A DNA stretch of 64,000 bases from NCBI GenBank assembly GCA_965153455.1, contig OZ234503.1, positions 13,211,118 through 13,275,117 of the forward strand. The letters run 5' to 3'. This document shows, piece by piece, positions 23,270 through 34,249 of this stretch. Source of the stretch: Sphagnum compactum. Lineage: Eukaryota > Bryophyta > Sphagnopsida > Sphagnales. The notes beneath the pieces were generated by a model. The model saw only the letters and a program-made list of their open reading frames with translations. It was not told where the DNA came from and ran no database searches. How positions within the stretch are numbered: the stretch's first letter is position 1; each line of letters starts with the position of its first letter. Made by a program: the position numbers and the translations under genes.

Positions 23270-26200
23270 GGGTGTTCTACCCTATTCTCACTAAATACTT
23301 GACACTACCCAATTCTTTCCACTAACAAAACATCAAATTTTCAAAAAAGAAAAACACTTTCTAGTTTGCTACATTTGAATGAGTTGGTTGTGGCATATGA
23401 GACTTCTATTGCAGCTTGGTTTTGGGGCTATCATGGAGTTATAAAGCATTTAGACATGTGCATGCACAACATGCGAAGAAGAATGATGCAAAGTTTGCTA
23501 AGCCAACCGATTGTGGGGTTGAAAGTATCTTCAACTTTGAGGACCAACCACACATACGGGCTCCCTTATTTTTCAAGTTCATGGTGACACATTCAAACTC
23601 ACTCATAACCTCTTCCGGGAAAAATATAAACCAAGATAGATAGGAATCAATGGGGGGAGGGGGGGGGTAGGGGGGGAAAGATGGAGATGCTCATAACAAT
23701 GTCATGGGTTAAAAGACCAACTAGGTGTATACATATATTCCATGCACACTAAATTACAAAAGGAAGAATGATATGTGCATCCGCCGACATCTTTGTTGTT
23801 GCTTCACCTTCCTTTTTAGGTACACCTATTTTTCCTTTCCTTGTCGGATATTGGAGTGCACCTTCTTTTTTTGGGAAAACTTTTTTTTTAAAAATTAAAA
23901 AAAATTAAAAATTCTTATTTGCTTGTTGGACATTATGGTACTAGCCATACACACACAACAAAAACAACAACAACAACCTGATTGCTTGGATTGGTTACCC
24001 TATCTTCCAACTTCAGACATCAATCTCTCAAGTATGTACCTATTATTTCCCATGATAGAAATCTTCTTCTTCTTCTTTAGGAGAGGGGTGCCAGCCCATG
24101 GGCACTGAAGCATAACTGGTTGTCTCATACATCCTCACAAGATACGATGATGTGCGAAAGGTTCACGACATACATGTAAAATAGAACAAATGAATGCAAT
24201 TGGTATGATTTTTGAACCAACCACCACCACCACCATTGTGGTTTCAAAATGTTTTAAAAAGTTGCCAAAAACTTGTATATCATTTGCATGAAAATTCGTT
24301 GGCTAAAAAGGGAGGCCATAGTTGAGGGGGTAGCCATAGAGGACGAGGAAACCCAAGTATATATATAATGGGTTCTTCGATACTTGTCTCCCATCCTACC
24401 CCCATTGGCTAATGTGACCCCACACCCACTAGTGGAATCCATTGGAATTGTGTTATGACTCAATTGTGGATGAACCAATGAAGGTAGGTAGGCAAGTAGG
24501 TTAATAGGTGAACCATAGGTAGGTAGGTAGGTAGGTCCATCCTGAAGGTAGGTAGGCTAATAGGATAGCAAGGTGATTATTAAGTAAATAGGATGCATAT
24601 ACATGGTGAGTAAAGTAGGCAAAGGGCTAGTGGGTTATTAGTAGGTTAAAGGGTAATAGAAATAGAAACTAAACTAACCATGCAAAAGAAGAATTATGGA
24701 AATTTAAATATTTCACCATGCAAAAATATAATCTTTAAAAACAAAAACCTCTAAATAAAGAAACCAATATCCTTCAAGATATTATTATAACTCTATAATA
24801 ACTAATCTCAAGTTTCAACACAAGCCAAAATATCATCTTTCAAAAATCATCATATAAAAAATAGACCTACTATTACCTAGTAGAGGCCAAAATCCCTTAA
24901 GCTACTATACTCTATAATGAATCTAAAACACAATATATCTTTGCCTTGGTAGGCAAGACCAACAAGCAATATGAAGAGGAGTCTAGCCTAGGCTAGGCTA
25001 TCTGAAAAAGGCTTCTTCTCAAATCCCCTTTAGCTACAAACAAATCCAACCCATGTGACCACCTTTGTTTGTTCACATTGTTTGCAACATAACAAAAGCA
25101 TGAGAAGATTTGGAAGGAGTGATCTGATCAGGCCTGTCAACAATGCCAGTTCCAACTCATGCACCACCCCCATTGCTACTATTACTACTACTATTACCGA
25201 AACACATGTTACTTACACACATTAAGATGTTGATTAATAGGAGATAACCCATGCTCTTAGGAAGGGGTTATCAAGTATTAAGTAAGCCTAGGCCAAAAAT
25301 GGTGATGAATAAAAATTCCTTGAAAGAAATAATTTTTTTCCGTGTAACACAGGGCCATTGACATGGCTCACAACATATACCTAAAATTTTCATGCAACAA
25401 CCAATGACACGGCTCACAACATATACCTAGGACGGCCTAGTTTTTGTCCATTGGGTTGGGAGAAGGGTTTGAGATTTTCTTTATTTATTTATGTATTTAT
25501 TTATTTATGGTGATTTGGGTGTTCACCGCGTTCCTACTAGTGTTATGTGTGTGTTCCCACCAGGTATTCCCCAAGTTCCCAGTTGTCCCACAAGTTGTTC
25601 CCATCAACGGGCACACTTTGGATCCCGTATCCTTGGGGCAAGATTTTTTTGGTATTGTTCCAAGCTTGTAGCTAGACCTAAGGGAAAGGTTACATAATCT
25701 GCTATTGTGGGGGTCTCTCAAAGAGAGAAAAAAAGCAAATCACTTAGGAGACATCCCCAAGAACTAACTAATACAAACTAATAACATTCAGTACCCCCAT
25801 AACTCAAGATTAATGAGTACATTGATTAATATGTTACTCATTTGGGATGGCCATTTTATTCCCTAGTTTTGTTACGTAGCCATAAGTGATGGCCTTTTGG
25901 CCAAAATTTGACTAGAAACTACACATGAAAGTTTTTTTATAATTATACATCCTTCTGTATTTTTTGCTACATGTTATAAAAATATGACTATTCATTTTTA
26001 AATTTTAGGCCATTCCTTTCATAATAAATCTATACCATTGAGTTGAAATTATATTCTTGAGGTTGATTTTTTAATTAAAAAAATCACTCAGATTTACAAC
26101 AAAATCAGGACTAAAGAATCCCAAAAAAAGAAAAAAATAAAAATGGGTCTTTTTCTTTTTAGAATTCCAAAATTGAAATGACAAAATTTACAAACACAAA

Positions 26201-26780
26201 CACTCCATGCACACAAAAACACATAATATTACACAAAATAAAGGCAAATAAATTAAAAAAAACACTTTTTCAACAAAAAAAGAAGAAGAAGAGAAACAAC
26301 ATAGCAAGTTCGATCACGATTCTCTTCGGTCGTTTTTGTCCGACTTTGCCCTCTAAGTTCTGAGTTCTAGACCAAAAAGACCTCATGACAACCCCCATAC
26401 TACTACTCCAACGGAGGAGCATGCTAGCTCCGAGCATCTTGCGACGACCAATAACAATGACTTCGGACTCAATTATAGTGCTTTTTATAGGTACATGTGT
26501 AATCCCAATAATATATATATATATTTAAGAGCGAGCTTTTGTAGGGGGTTTTTTTTTTTTTTCGGGGAAGAAAGGTCCCATCGATATCTCTATCATCTCA
26601 CCCCAAAAAGTGGATCTCCCATCAAATATTTTGTCAGCCTTGGCTTCAAGTAGTGAGGTGTTACCAGATATTTACTCATGGGGGTGGTGGTGACACCCAT
26701 TGTTGTGTTGTCATTGTTGTTCCGTAGTCCACACCTCCTCCTCCCTCCCTCCCTCCCTCTTTCAATGTTCCACCACCAAC
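23270..26780. other. Intergenic DNA, no gene recognised
   Basis: The stretch is AT-rich with low-complexity patches: G runs near 23,651-23,679, GGTAGGTAGGTAGG near 24,481-24,535, a TTTA/TATT run near 25,479-25,508 and TATATA near 26,513. The short open frames show no domain. Confidence 0.55.
24481..24560. repeat. GGTA-rich simple repeat
   Basis: Tandem AGGT/GGTAG words repeat across the block, densest at 24,516-24,535. It uses the same GGTAGG vocabulary as the foldback at 10.4 kb and the hairpins at 30.4-31.0 kb. Confidence 0.7.
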
Positions 26781-26799
26781 CAACCCTTTTTGTTTGTCA

Positions 26800-27315
26800 A
26801 ATGCTCGTGTTTGTTATGTTGTAAGTATATTACATTCAACAACAATTTTATTCACGAAAGATTTGTAATAACTTCACTAAAAATGTATATTTGTTTTCTT
26901 TGTCAAAAGCTAGTATATTATTATGTTGTAAGCATATAATATCCATCAACAATTTTATTCCCAAAAGATGTGTAATAACTTCACTAAAAATGTGTATCGG
27001 TTTTCTTTGTCAAAACCTAGTGTTATCATGTGGCAAGTATATAACATCCAACGACAATTTTATTCCCAAAAGATGTGTAATAACTTCACTAAAAATGTGT
27101 ATTGGTTTTCTTTGTCAAAACCTAGTGTTATCATGTCGCAAGTACATAACATCCAACGACAATTTTATTCACAAAAGATGTGTAATAACTTCACTAAAAA
27201 TGTGTATTGGTTTTCTTTGTCAAAACCTAGTGTTATCATGTCGCAAGTATATAACATCCAACCACAATTTTATTCACAAAAGATGTGTAATAACTTCCCT
27301 AAAAAATTGTATGTA
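26800..27315. repeat. 105-bp minisatellite, five copies
   Basis: The word GTAATAACTTC(A/C)CT recurs at 26,865, 26,972, 27,077, 27,182 and 27,287, giving spacings of 107, 105, 105 and 105 bp. Each unit also carries CAATTTTATTC.C.AAAGATGTG and GGTTTTCTTTGTCAAAACCT. The last three to four copies are nearly identical. Because 105 is divisible by three, long repetitive ORFs stay open in two frames (ending at 27,550 and 27,324), but I regard them as a by-product. Confidence 0.92.
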
Positions 27316-28206
27316 CCAATATGAAACTTTTGTCACCATGTTAATTTCAAAGTCTATCAACTCTATGGGAAATGTTTTAATCCTTAACTTTTATGTATCT
27401 TTGGGGGTGTCAAGTAGTCTACACTACCCACCCACCCAACTATTCCATAGTGGATCCAATTTTCTTATTGCGAGGGAGGGTCTCCCCGGAACTAGGGTTG
27501 TTCATTGCACAAGAAGTGGGGCTGTTCTCACCAAACATTTAGAGCTTTGATGGTGATGAAGAACTAAACTTTTTCCTCCATTTATTTTGTTCCTTTGAAG
27601 GATTTTATTGATGAGTTTGGAACCTTTCCACCAAAATTGGGGAGTCCACGTATTTGCTGTTGGGGAATGGATGGGTGAACAATTGGATGAGTGGATGGAT
27701 GTTATGATGAGACAAATGGGTGTGTTGAACATCAAAAACGAAAAACGGATTGAAAAAGGTGCCATTGTAAAACTCTCATCTACCTCTCTTGTAGTGAGTA
27801 GATTGAAAAGTCTCCAACTGAATTGGATGAGCTCCATCCAATTCTCACCTCAATTCTTATCTTCAAAATTAGGGGTTTCTTGTTACAAGAAATTTTCCAA
27901 ATTCTTTGTGGGCTTTCCAAGTGTAATGGACAAATGCCCTAACCATAATACACTCGACTTGACATTTTTATTGGTTTTGGCCATAGAGAAGAGACTAATA
28001 TGCATTGGTGTAAGATAGGAGCACTAAATTGACCCAATGTGTGAGTGACAGTTGAAGTACTAAAAGATAGAAATTACGTAATATTAATTATTTGCAACCA
28101 ATTAAAAACAAATAGTGATATAAAAATAGAGTAGAACTTTGACCTAAATTTTGAAAAGTTGTATTTATGTACTTAGAGAATCTTTTTTTTAAAAAAAGAA
28201 AGGGTT

Positions 28207-28230
28207 CTAAACCCTAAACCCTTAAACCCT
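28207..28230. repeat. Interstitial telomeric motif
   Basis: CTAAACCCTAAACCCTTAAA followed by CCCT gives three CCCTAAA-type units, one with an extra base. It lies about 90 bp before a minisatellite that also uses ACCCT/CCTAA words. Confidence 0.7.
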
Positions 28231-28318
28231 CTATTTAGGTTTTAAATCAATGTTTTTCATAAGGTTGATTGCTTGGTCTAGTTCCGATGGCAATTTTAAC
28301 AAAATGTTGCACCTCTGG

Positions 28319-28620
28319 TCTAAATACCCTATATCATAACCTACAACTTAGACTTGTCTAAATACCCTATAACCTAACTTAAAACCTAAACTCATCTAAA
28401 ACCCTATAACTTAACCTAGAATCTAGACTTGTTTAAACATCTTATAACCTAACCTAGAGTGTGGTTTGTTCAAATACCCTCTAGTTTAACCTAGAATCTA
28501 AACTTGCCAAAAACCCTATAACCTAACCTAAAACCTAAACTTTTTAAAATACCCTCTAACATAACCTAGAACATAGACTTGTCCAAAGACCCTAGAACCT
28601 AACCTAGAACCTAGACTTGC
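28319..28620. repeat. Minisatellite, eight copies of about 37-38 bp
   Basis: The unit TCTAAATACCCTATAACCTA followed by ACCTA.AACCTA.ACTTG repeats eight times head to tail over 302 bp, with point differences. The core words CCCTATAACCTAACCTA look like degenerate telomere-type sequence expanded into a longer unit, but that origin is a guess. Confidence 0.9.
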
Positions 28621-29772
28621 TTGAAATCAAGAAACTTGACAAAATGGTTTTCACACATTTGTGATACTACCCATCCAACATTGCTATTGTTTAGCCATGA
28701 AACATCATAATTTATTAAAAAATTCTAAGTTCCAAATAACTTATACACCACAACATTGACAATTTCCTTTTTGAAGTTTCATGTAGGCTAAGGTACCTAT
28801 TTGTTGACCTTTTGGCAAAGTGGCTTGTGGAAAATTATACACTATAGTCAACCAAATTTCTATGGATAGTCACTACTATTACAACTAGCCTAGTTTAATA
28901 GTTTCCCCTTAAATTGGGGTTGTGCCATGTGAAATAATAAGGTAAACCATCTTTCCACAAATGGTGCACCAACTAAACTAGGTATTCAATTGACTCCAAA
29001 TGTACAACCAAAAATTGCCATTGATCACTCATTTGTACAATACACAATAATTTGTCACAACCCCCAACTTGAAGAGGAAAGTTTGAGCACCCCCCAAACC
29101 AAACACCTCAAAGGTGAAAATTTTGATTAATAGTGGTTAAATTTTTGTCTTAGGGTTAGGGAAAAAATCAAACTTGCTTCATACATTAGTATTTTCCCAA
29201 ATGGGTATTTTCAGACTAAATTAAAAAGGAAGTTATTTTCCTAAATTTTTAATGATAATTTTTTGGGTTTGAAAATTTGGAGATTTTTTTCAAAATTTTA
29301 GCATTTTTTCTCGAATTTCTTTTTAAATTTTTAAATTTTTGGGTCACCATAGTGAAATTATTTTATTAAAAGAAATGCTGCTGCCAAATTGTTTTTTGGG
29401 TCCAATTTTTCATTTAAATGGGACAACACCCGCATTTCGGTTTCAATTGAATTTTTAAAAGAATTTTCCAAGTTATGATTTTTTTTTGGCTGAAAAAAAA
29501 CTACACTGAAAAAAAAGAAAATCTTGAGTGTTTCAACACATCAAATTACAAGTGAAAGTAAAACATGAAACATAATAATTGCTAGAAGAAAAAAGGTATG
29601 TCATTTCTAAGGGGAAAAAAAAGCAAGTGAAGGGGGACGGGGCAGGGTCACGACACAAAAGGGAATGAAAAATAGAACAAAAAGAATGAAAGAGAATTCA
29701 ATCAAAGCATTGATTGTTTGGCCTTTTTTCTTTCCTTCATTTTTGCCCTTTCCGAGTAGAAAAAGGGGCTAG

Positions 29773-29796
29773 CCCCCCCCCCCCCCCCCCCCCCCC
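29773..29796. repeat. Poly-C tract of 24
   Basis: Twenty-four uninterrupted cytosines. The exact count in a tract like this is assembly-sensitive. Confidence 0.9.
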
Positions 29797-29974
29797 AATG
29801 AAGCTACCGGACTAACTATGGAGTGATTGTTTCCGTGATGATTGACAATTGCATGCAACAACATATACACTCCACCATAGCTTCATTCGGAAGGACCAAA
29901 GGAACCGGAAGAAGAGAAGAGAGAGAGAGAGAGGAAGGAGGAGAGAGGGGTCAAGGGAGGACGGGGAAGCTCAT

Positions 29975-30275
29975 GGGAGGAGGATGGATGGAAAGCTCAA
30001 ACATGAAAAATGTCATCGGATTACATTGATGTGAATGATATTAAGAACGCCTTCATAAGACAAGATGGAGGAGGATGGATGGGAAGCTCATACCCAGAAA
30101 AAATTGTCATCCAATTACATTGGCGTGAACAATAGTTAAGAATGCCTTAATAAAACAAGATGGAGGAGGATGGATGGAAAGCTCATACCCAGAAAAATGT
30201 CATCCAATTACATTGACATGAACCATAGTAAGAATGCCTTAATAAGACAAGATGGAGGAGGATGGATGGGAACCT
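29975..30275. repeat. Tandem repeat, about 92-95-bp unit, three to four copies
   Basis: CAAGATGGAGGAGGATGGAT starts copies at 30,061, 30,156 and 30,248, and a partial unit precedes them at about 29,976. Units continue with AAGCTCATACCCAGAAAAA and GTCATCCAATTACATTG. The array abuts the larger array starting at 30,380. Confidence 0.85.
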
Positions 30276-30379
30276 GGAAAAAATGTTTCTAGGTACCCAC
30301 ACAACATCCACCCTTCCCCCCAAAAAAATAGTCGTAATTAGACAACAAAGGTGGAACCGTCATACATTTGGATGTTGAA

Positions 30380-31010
30380 CAAATGACCTCATCCATCCAA
30401 TGGATGATACATGGTTGAAGCGCTAGGTAACTATAGCATACCTACGAAGTAGGTAGTCTACACATAGGGTGGGCAACTCCCTACCTCTCTGTTTCTCTAA
30501 TTCTTGTTCTCTTTTGGGGTGGTCTTGTCCGCTTTGTGGTGAGCTAATGATCTCATCCATCCAATGGATGATACATGGTTGAAGCCGTAGGTACCAATGT
30601 CGTACCTACTACCTAGTCTAGTCATAGGCTGACGGCTCTCTCTCTCTCTCTTTCTCTTTCTGTCTTTCTTTCTTTTTCTGTTTCTCTTTTAGGGTCATCT
30701 TCTTTTGCTTTTTGTGATGAACAAATGATCTCATCCATCCAATGGAGGATACATGGTTTGGAAGCCCTAGGTACCTGTTGTCATACCTACCAGGTAGTCT
30801 AGTCATAGGCAGACGTCTCTCTCTCTCTCTCTTTTTCTTTCTCTATTTCTGTCTTTCTTTCGTTTGGTTTCTCTTTGACCGTCCGTCTTGTTTTGGTTTT
30901 GTGATGAACAAACTGATCTCATCCATCCAATGGACGATACATGGTGGGAGAGCAGTAGGTACCTATTTTCGTACCTACTAGTCTACTCATAGGCTGGCGG
31001 CGCTGTCTTT
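30380..31010. repeat. Hairpin-bearing tandem array, 164-187-bp unit, four copies
   Basis: The word GA(T/C)CTCATCCATCCAATGGA starts copies near 30,383, 30,547, 30,725 and 30,913. Each unit carries a GTAGGTA/TACCTAC-type inverted repeat, then TAGTC(T/A)...CATAGG(C/G), then a CT-rich microsatellite. The stem GTAGGTAC/GTACCTAC is perfect in copy 2 (30,587-30,609) and copy 4 (30,955-30,978), with different loops. Copy 1 has TACCTAC-GAA-GTAGGTA (30,439-30,455). The array ends about 0.9 kb before the SHOU4-like start codon. Confidence 0.9.
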
Positions 31011-31922
31011 CTCTCTCTCTTTCTTTCTTTCTTTCTGTCTCTGTCTCTGTCTCTTCCTGTGTCTCTCTTTTTCTCTCTCTCTCTTTTACCGTCGTCTTGT
31101 TCCGCTTTGTGAGAGACTGCAGTGGGGATTTTCGTTTGTGTTTTGCAACGTCTTTGTTGCAGCAGCTGTGAGCTTGCTTGCAGAAGCTCCGCCCCACCCT
31201 TTCTCTCTTCTTCTTCGTTTACGCCATCGCCTCAGAAGCTTGCTTGCCTTTTGTTGTTGTTGTTGTTGTGTTGCTCTTTCTGCAGTGTTGGAGCCTTTGG
31301 TCTACGGCCCTCTTGGATGCTTCTTCTTCTTCTTCTTCTTCTGCTGCCAGTAATATTGACTCACATACTTTCTAGTTTCCAGAAGTGAAGTGGAGGAAGA
31401 AGACACAGAGACACACACACAAAGACACACACCCACACACACACACACAGAGAAGAGGACTTTTGTGTTGTTTTCTGAGGAGAGGAGAACTGAACTGAAC
31501 TAATGTGTTGTGCATTTTCTTTCCTGTTGTGTGTTCTTGAGGTTGCCGTTTTTGTTGAAGAGGGGAACAAGAAGGGGATGGTGTTGAGTGTTTTGCTGCA
31601 GGCCTTTCTGAGGGTGAAGAAGTGAAGAAGTGGGTGGGGAAGGGGGAAAGGGACAATGTATGTATGTATGTTGTTGTGGTGATGTGGAAAGATGAGGAAA
31701 CTGGTGGTATCTCCGCTGCTGTTGAGTGCATTGCCATTTGTAGTTAGTGTTCTGCTTCCGGGAGTTCCTTCAAGCGCCAAGTCTTGGTTCTAGTCTGAGC
31801 AGAGAAGAAGGCACGACAAGCAGCAGCAGCAGTTGTTGTAGTTGTTGTTGTGGTTGTAGTTGGTGGGTTCAGGCGAGGAGGAGGGAGGGTTCTTTGTTTT
31901 GTTGTTTTGCAGTGTGGGGGAA

Positions 31923-34246
31923 ATGGGAGCTCCCAGCGGCAACCAACCCATAGCACAGACATGGTTCCCATCACATCAGCTCAGCAACGGACTGTATGTG
32001 TCAGGGCACCGAGACCCAAGTAAGGAAAAAGGGAGCACAATCAGTGTGCCACAGACTCCTTACACGGGAGGAGATGTGAAGAAGTCCGGGGAGCTCGGCA
32101 AGATGGCGGGGCTCATACACTCCGCGTCCTTGAAAGGAAGCGGCGGTGGTAGTGCAGCAGCAGCAGGAGGAGGAGCTTCGTCTTCCTCTTTCCATCATCA
32201 TCACTCAGGTCCTCTCTCATCATCCTCATCAGCTGCTAATGGAACTTCTTCCCATCGTTCGCCGTTTTCGACTTCAGGTCCTCTCAGCTCTGCCGGAGTT
32301 CCATGGCAACATAGCAAGTCCATGGGCTCGCAGTCTGGCCCCATCTCAGCAGGAGGACAAGGAGCAGGAGGAGCCTTTGGAAGACCCACCTCTGGTCCTC
32401 TCACTCGACAGCAAGTGGCTGACACTGTAGCAACAGGAAACAGCAAGTCCATGGGAGTAGGAGGAGGAACAGCAACCCTGAAAAGCTCTGGATCTTTGTC
32501 TGGACCTCAGACGCCTGTGCTTCCAGCTACAGGGCTCATCACCTCAGGTCCTCTTGCAGGCAGAACAGCAGGACTGTCCTCAGGACCTCTCTCAGGCAGG
32601 ATAGGAGCAGCAGCAGCAGCAGGAGGAATGTCAGGACCTCAAGACATGATGATGATGGGTGGTCCTTCAGGTGGTGGTGGCGGTGCTACACCAGCAGGAG
32701 GAGCAGCAGCCAAGGCAATGCACGCAGTGATCCCCACCAACCCAGCAGTCAACAACCTTAGCAATGCTCGCAAAAGCTCTTTCTGGAAGCGGTTCCCCAA
32801 GGTGATTATCTGGACAGTTGGACCGCTGTTTGTCATGGGGTTCATTGCAGGAGCTTTCATTGTTGCTGCTGTGCGGAACCCAATTCTGTTGATTGTGGTG
32901 GCAAGTCTGTTGGCACTTGTACTGCTGCTCCTCACCTGGAATTCATGCTGGGGCCATCGTTCTGTCACTGGGTTTATTACCAGTTACCCTGTGTCTGAGC
33001 TTGCTACTGCCAAGGATGGCCAGTTTGTCAAAGTGACTGGGGTAAGTTCCATCTTCCCTTCTGCATGTATAGAATTCTTCTTCACACATCATCTTCTTAC
33101 TCAAGGAGTGTTGTTAGCATCATTCTTGAAGGTTGAGAGTTGGGGGCAGAGAAGCTTTCCTGTTACCCTAATTGTTAGCATTGCTGCTATCAAAAGGAAT
33201 TTCTGGAATTGTGCGAAAGTATAAAACAGGTTCTGAAGAGGAGGGAGTGAACAAGGAAAAGGGTGGCATTGCTTTTTGATGGTGCAGGTGGTAACATGCG
33301 GGAGCGTACCACTGGAATCATCATACCAGAAGGTGAACCGCTGTATATACACATCCACATCCCTGTATGAGTACAGACAATTTTCCATGAAACCAGCTGC
33401 ACAACAGCATCGATACCGCAAATGGAGTTTGCGGCACATGGAGGTGAGCGGTGGCGACTTTCAGTTTTGAATGGTGTTCAGTTTAGTTCTGCATCTTTTT
33501 TGGGGGTGGGGGCTTCTCGTGCTGCTGTGGTCTATCTCTGGGCTTGTGCTCCATCTTGGTCTTGAGGCTACAATCTGCTACTGCTTCTTCATGCTGACAT
33601 GTTAACTCTTTTCCTTGCAGAGATTTGTCGTTGACTTTTACATCTCAGATCTCCAGACTGGTCTAAGAGCACTGGTCAAAGCTGGATATGGAGCATCTGT
33701 GACTCCATATGTGGAGGAGAGTGTGATTCTGGATGTCACCCCCAACAACAAGGAGCTGCCTTCAGATTTCATTCGCTGGTTGACCCAGCGAAACCTTTCA
33801 GCCAATGACAGAGTGATGCAATTGAGAGAAGGGTAAGAATGTTGAACCTCCCAGGAACCCCTCACTTTGTCCATCATCGACTCAGTTGTTTGAGGAATTC
33901 ATTCCTTGTGCACCTACGTCGAGGAGCTAAGGTGGATGTTTAGAAACTGTTTGTTGCATGCAACTGTCTGGCCATGACATATTTGTCACTCAGAATCTGA
34001 TTTCTTCTTCATCCATTTGATAATGTTTTGCATATGCCCAAAAGGCACGTGAAAGAAGGGAGCACAGTGACAGTGATGGGTGTGGTCCAACGGCACGAGA
34101 ACGTGTTGATGATAGTACCTCCTCCAGGGCCTGTGTCAACAGGCTGTCAATGGAACAAGGCTTTGCTGCCAGCAAGTATGGAGGGCCTCATGCTGAGATG
34201 TGAGGAAGTCACAAAGGTTGATGGAATACCGCTGTCAATTGCTTAA
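31923..34246 (+). CDS. SHOU4L: SHOU4-like membrane protein (At1g16860/At1g78880 family)
   Basis: Four exons, 31,923-33,041, 33,288-33,443, 33,621-33,832 and 34,045-34,246, give 562 aa. All borders are GT-AG, with phases 0, 0 and 2. Near the N terminus lies the family signature FPSHQLSNGLYVSG, followed by PYTGGDVKKSGELGKM. A long serine/glycine region with many repeated SGPL motifs comes next. Two adjacent membrane segments lie at about residues 294-340 (around GFIAGAF and NPILLIVVASLL). The C-terminal half carries KVTGVVTCGSVPLESSYQ, YTSTSLYEYR, VDFYISDLQTGLRALVK and KEGSTVTVMGVVQRHENVLM in family order. Arabidopsis homologues are plasma-membrane proteins that restrain exocytosis of cellulose synthase complexes. 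The protein is longer than the roughly 475-aa Arabidopsis members because of the low-complexity N-terminal half. The frame is open upstream, but 31,923 is the first ATG in it and fits the family start. The leader has CT and AC microsatellites (31,010-31,460). Confidence 0.94.
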
Positions 34247-34249
34247 ATG

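Larger units (their letters stand above)
27316..29770. other. Intergenic DNA, no gene recognised
   Basis: Open frames near 27,500-28,018 on both strands are short and show no domain. The rest is AT-rich. It contains a telomere-like motif and a 38-bp minisatellite, listed separately. Confidence 0.55.

Noticed and set aside
26891-27550. 219-aa repetitive ORF
   Set aside because: The frame is open because the 105-bp repeat unit is a multiple of three. A second frame is open over the same repeats, and the surrounding sequence is noncoding in character.
26800-28620. Regularly spaced repeats considered as a CRISPR-like array
   Set aside because: Whole units, not short repeats with unique spacers, are duplicated, and the context is a eukaryotic nuclear genome.
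29773-29796. Poly-C tract as a functional i-motif
   Set aside because: Nothing nearby ties it to a promoter, and homopolymer length is unreliable in assemblies.
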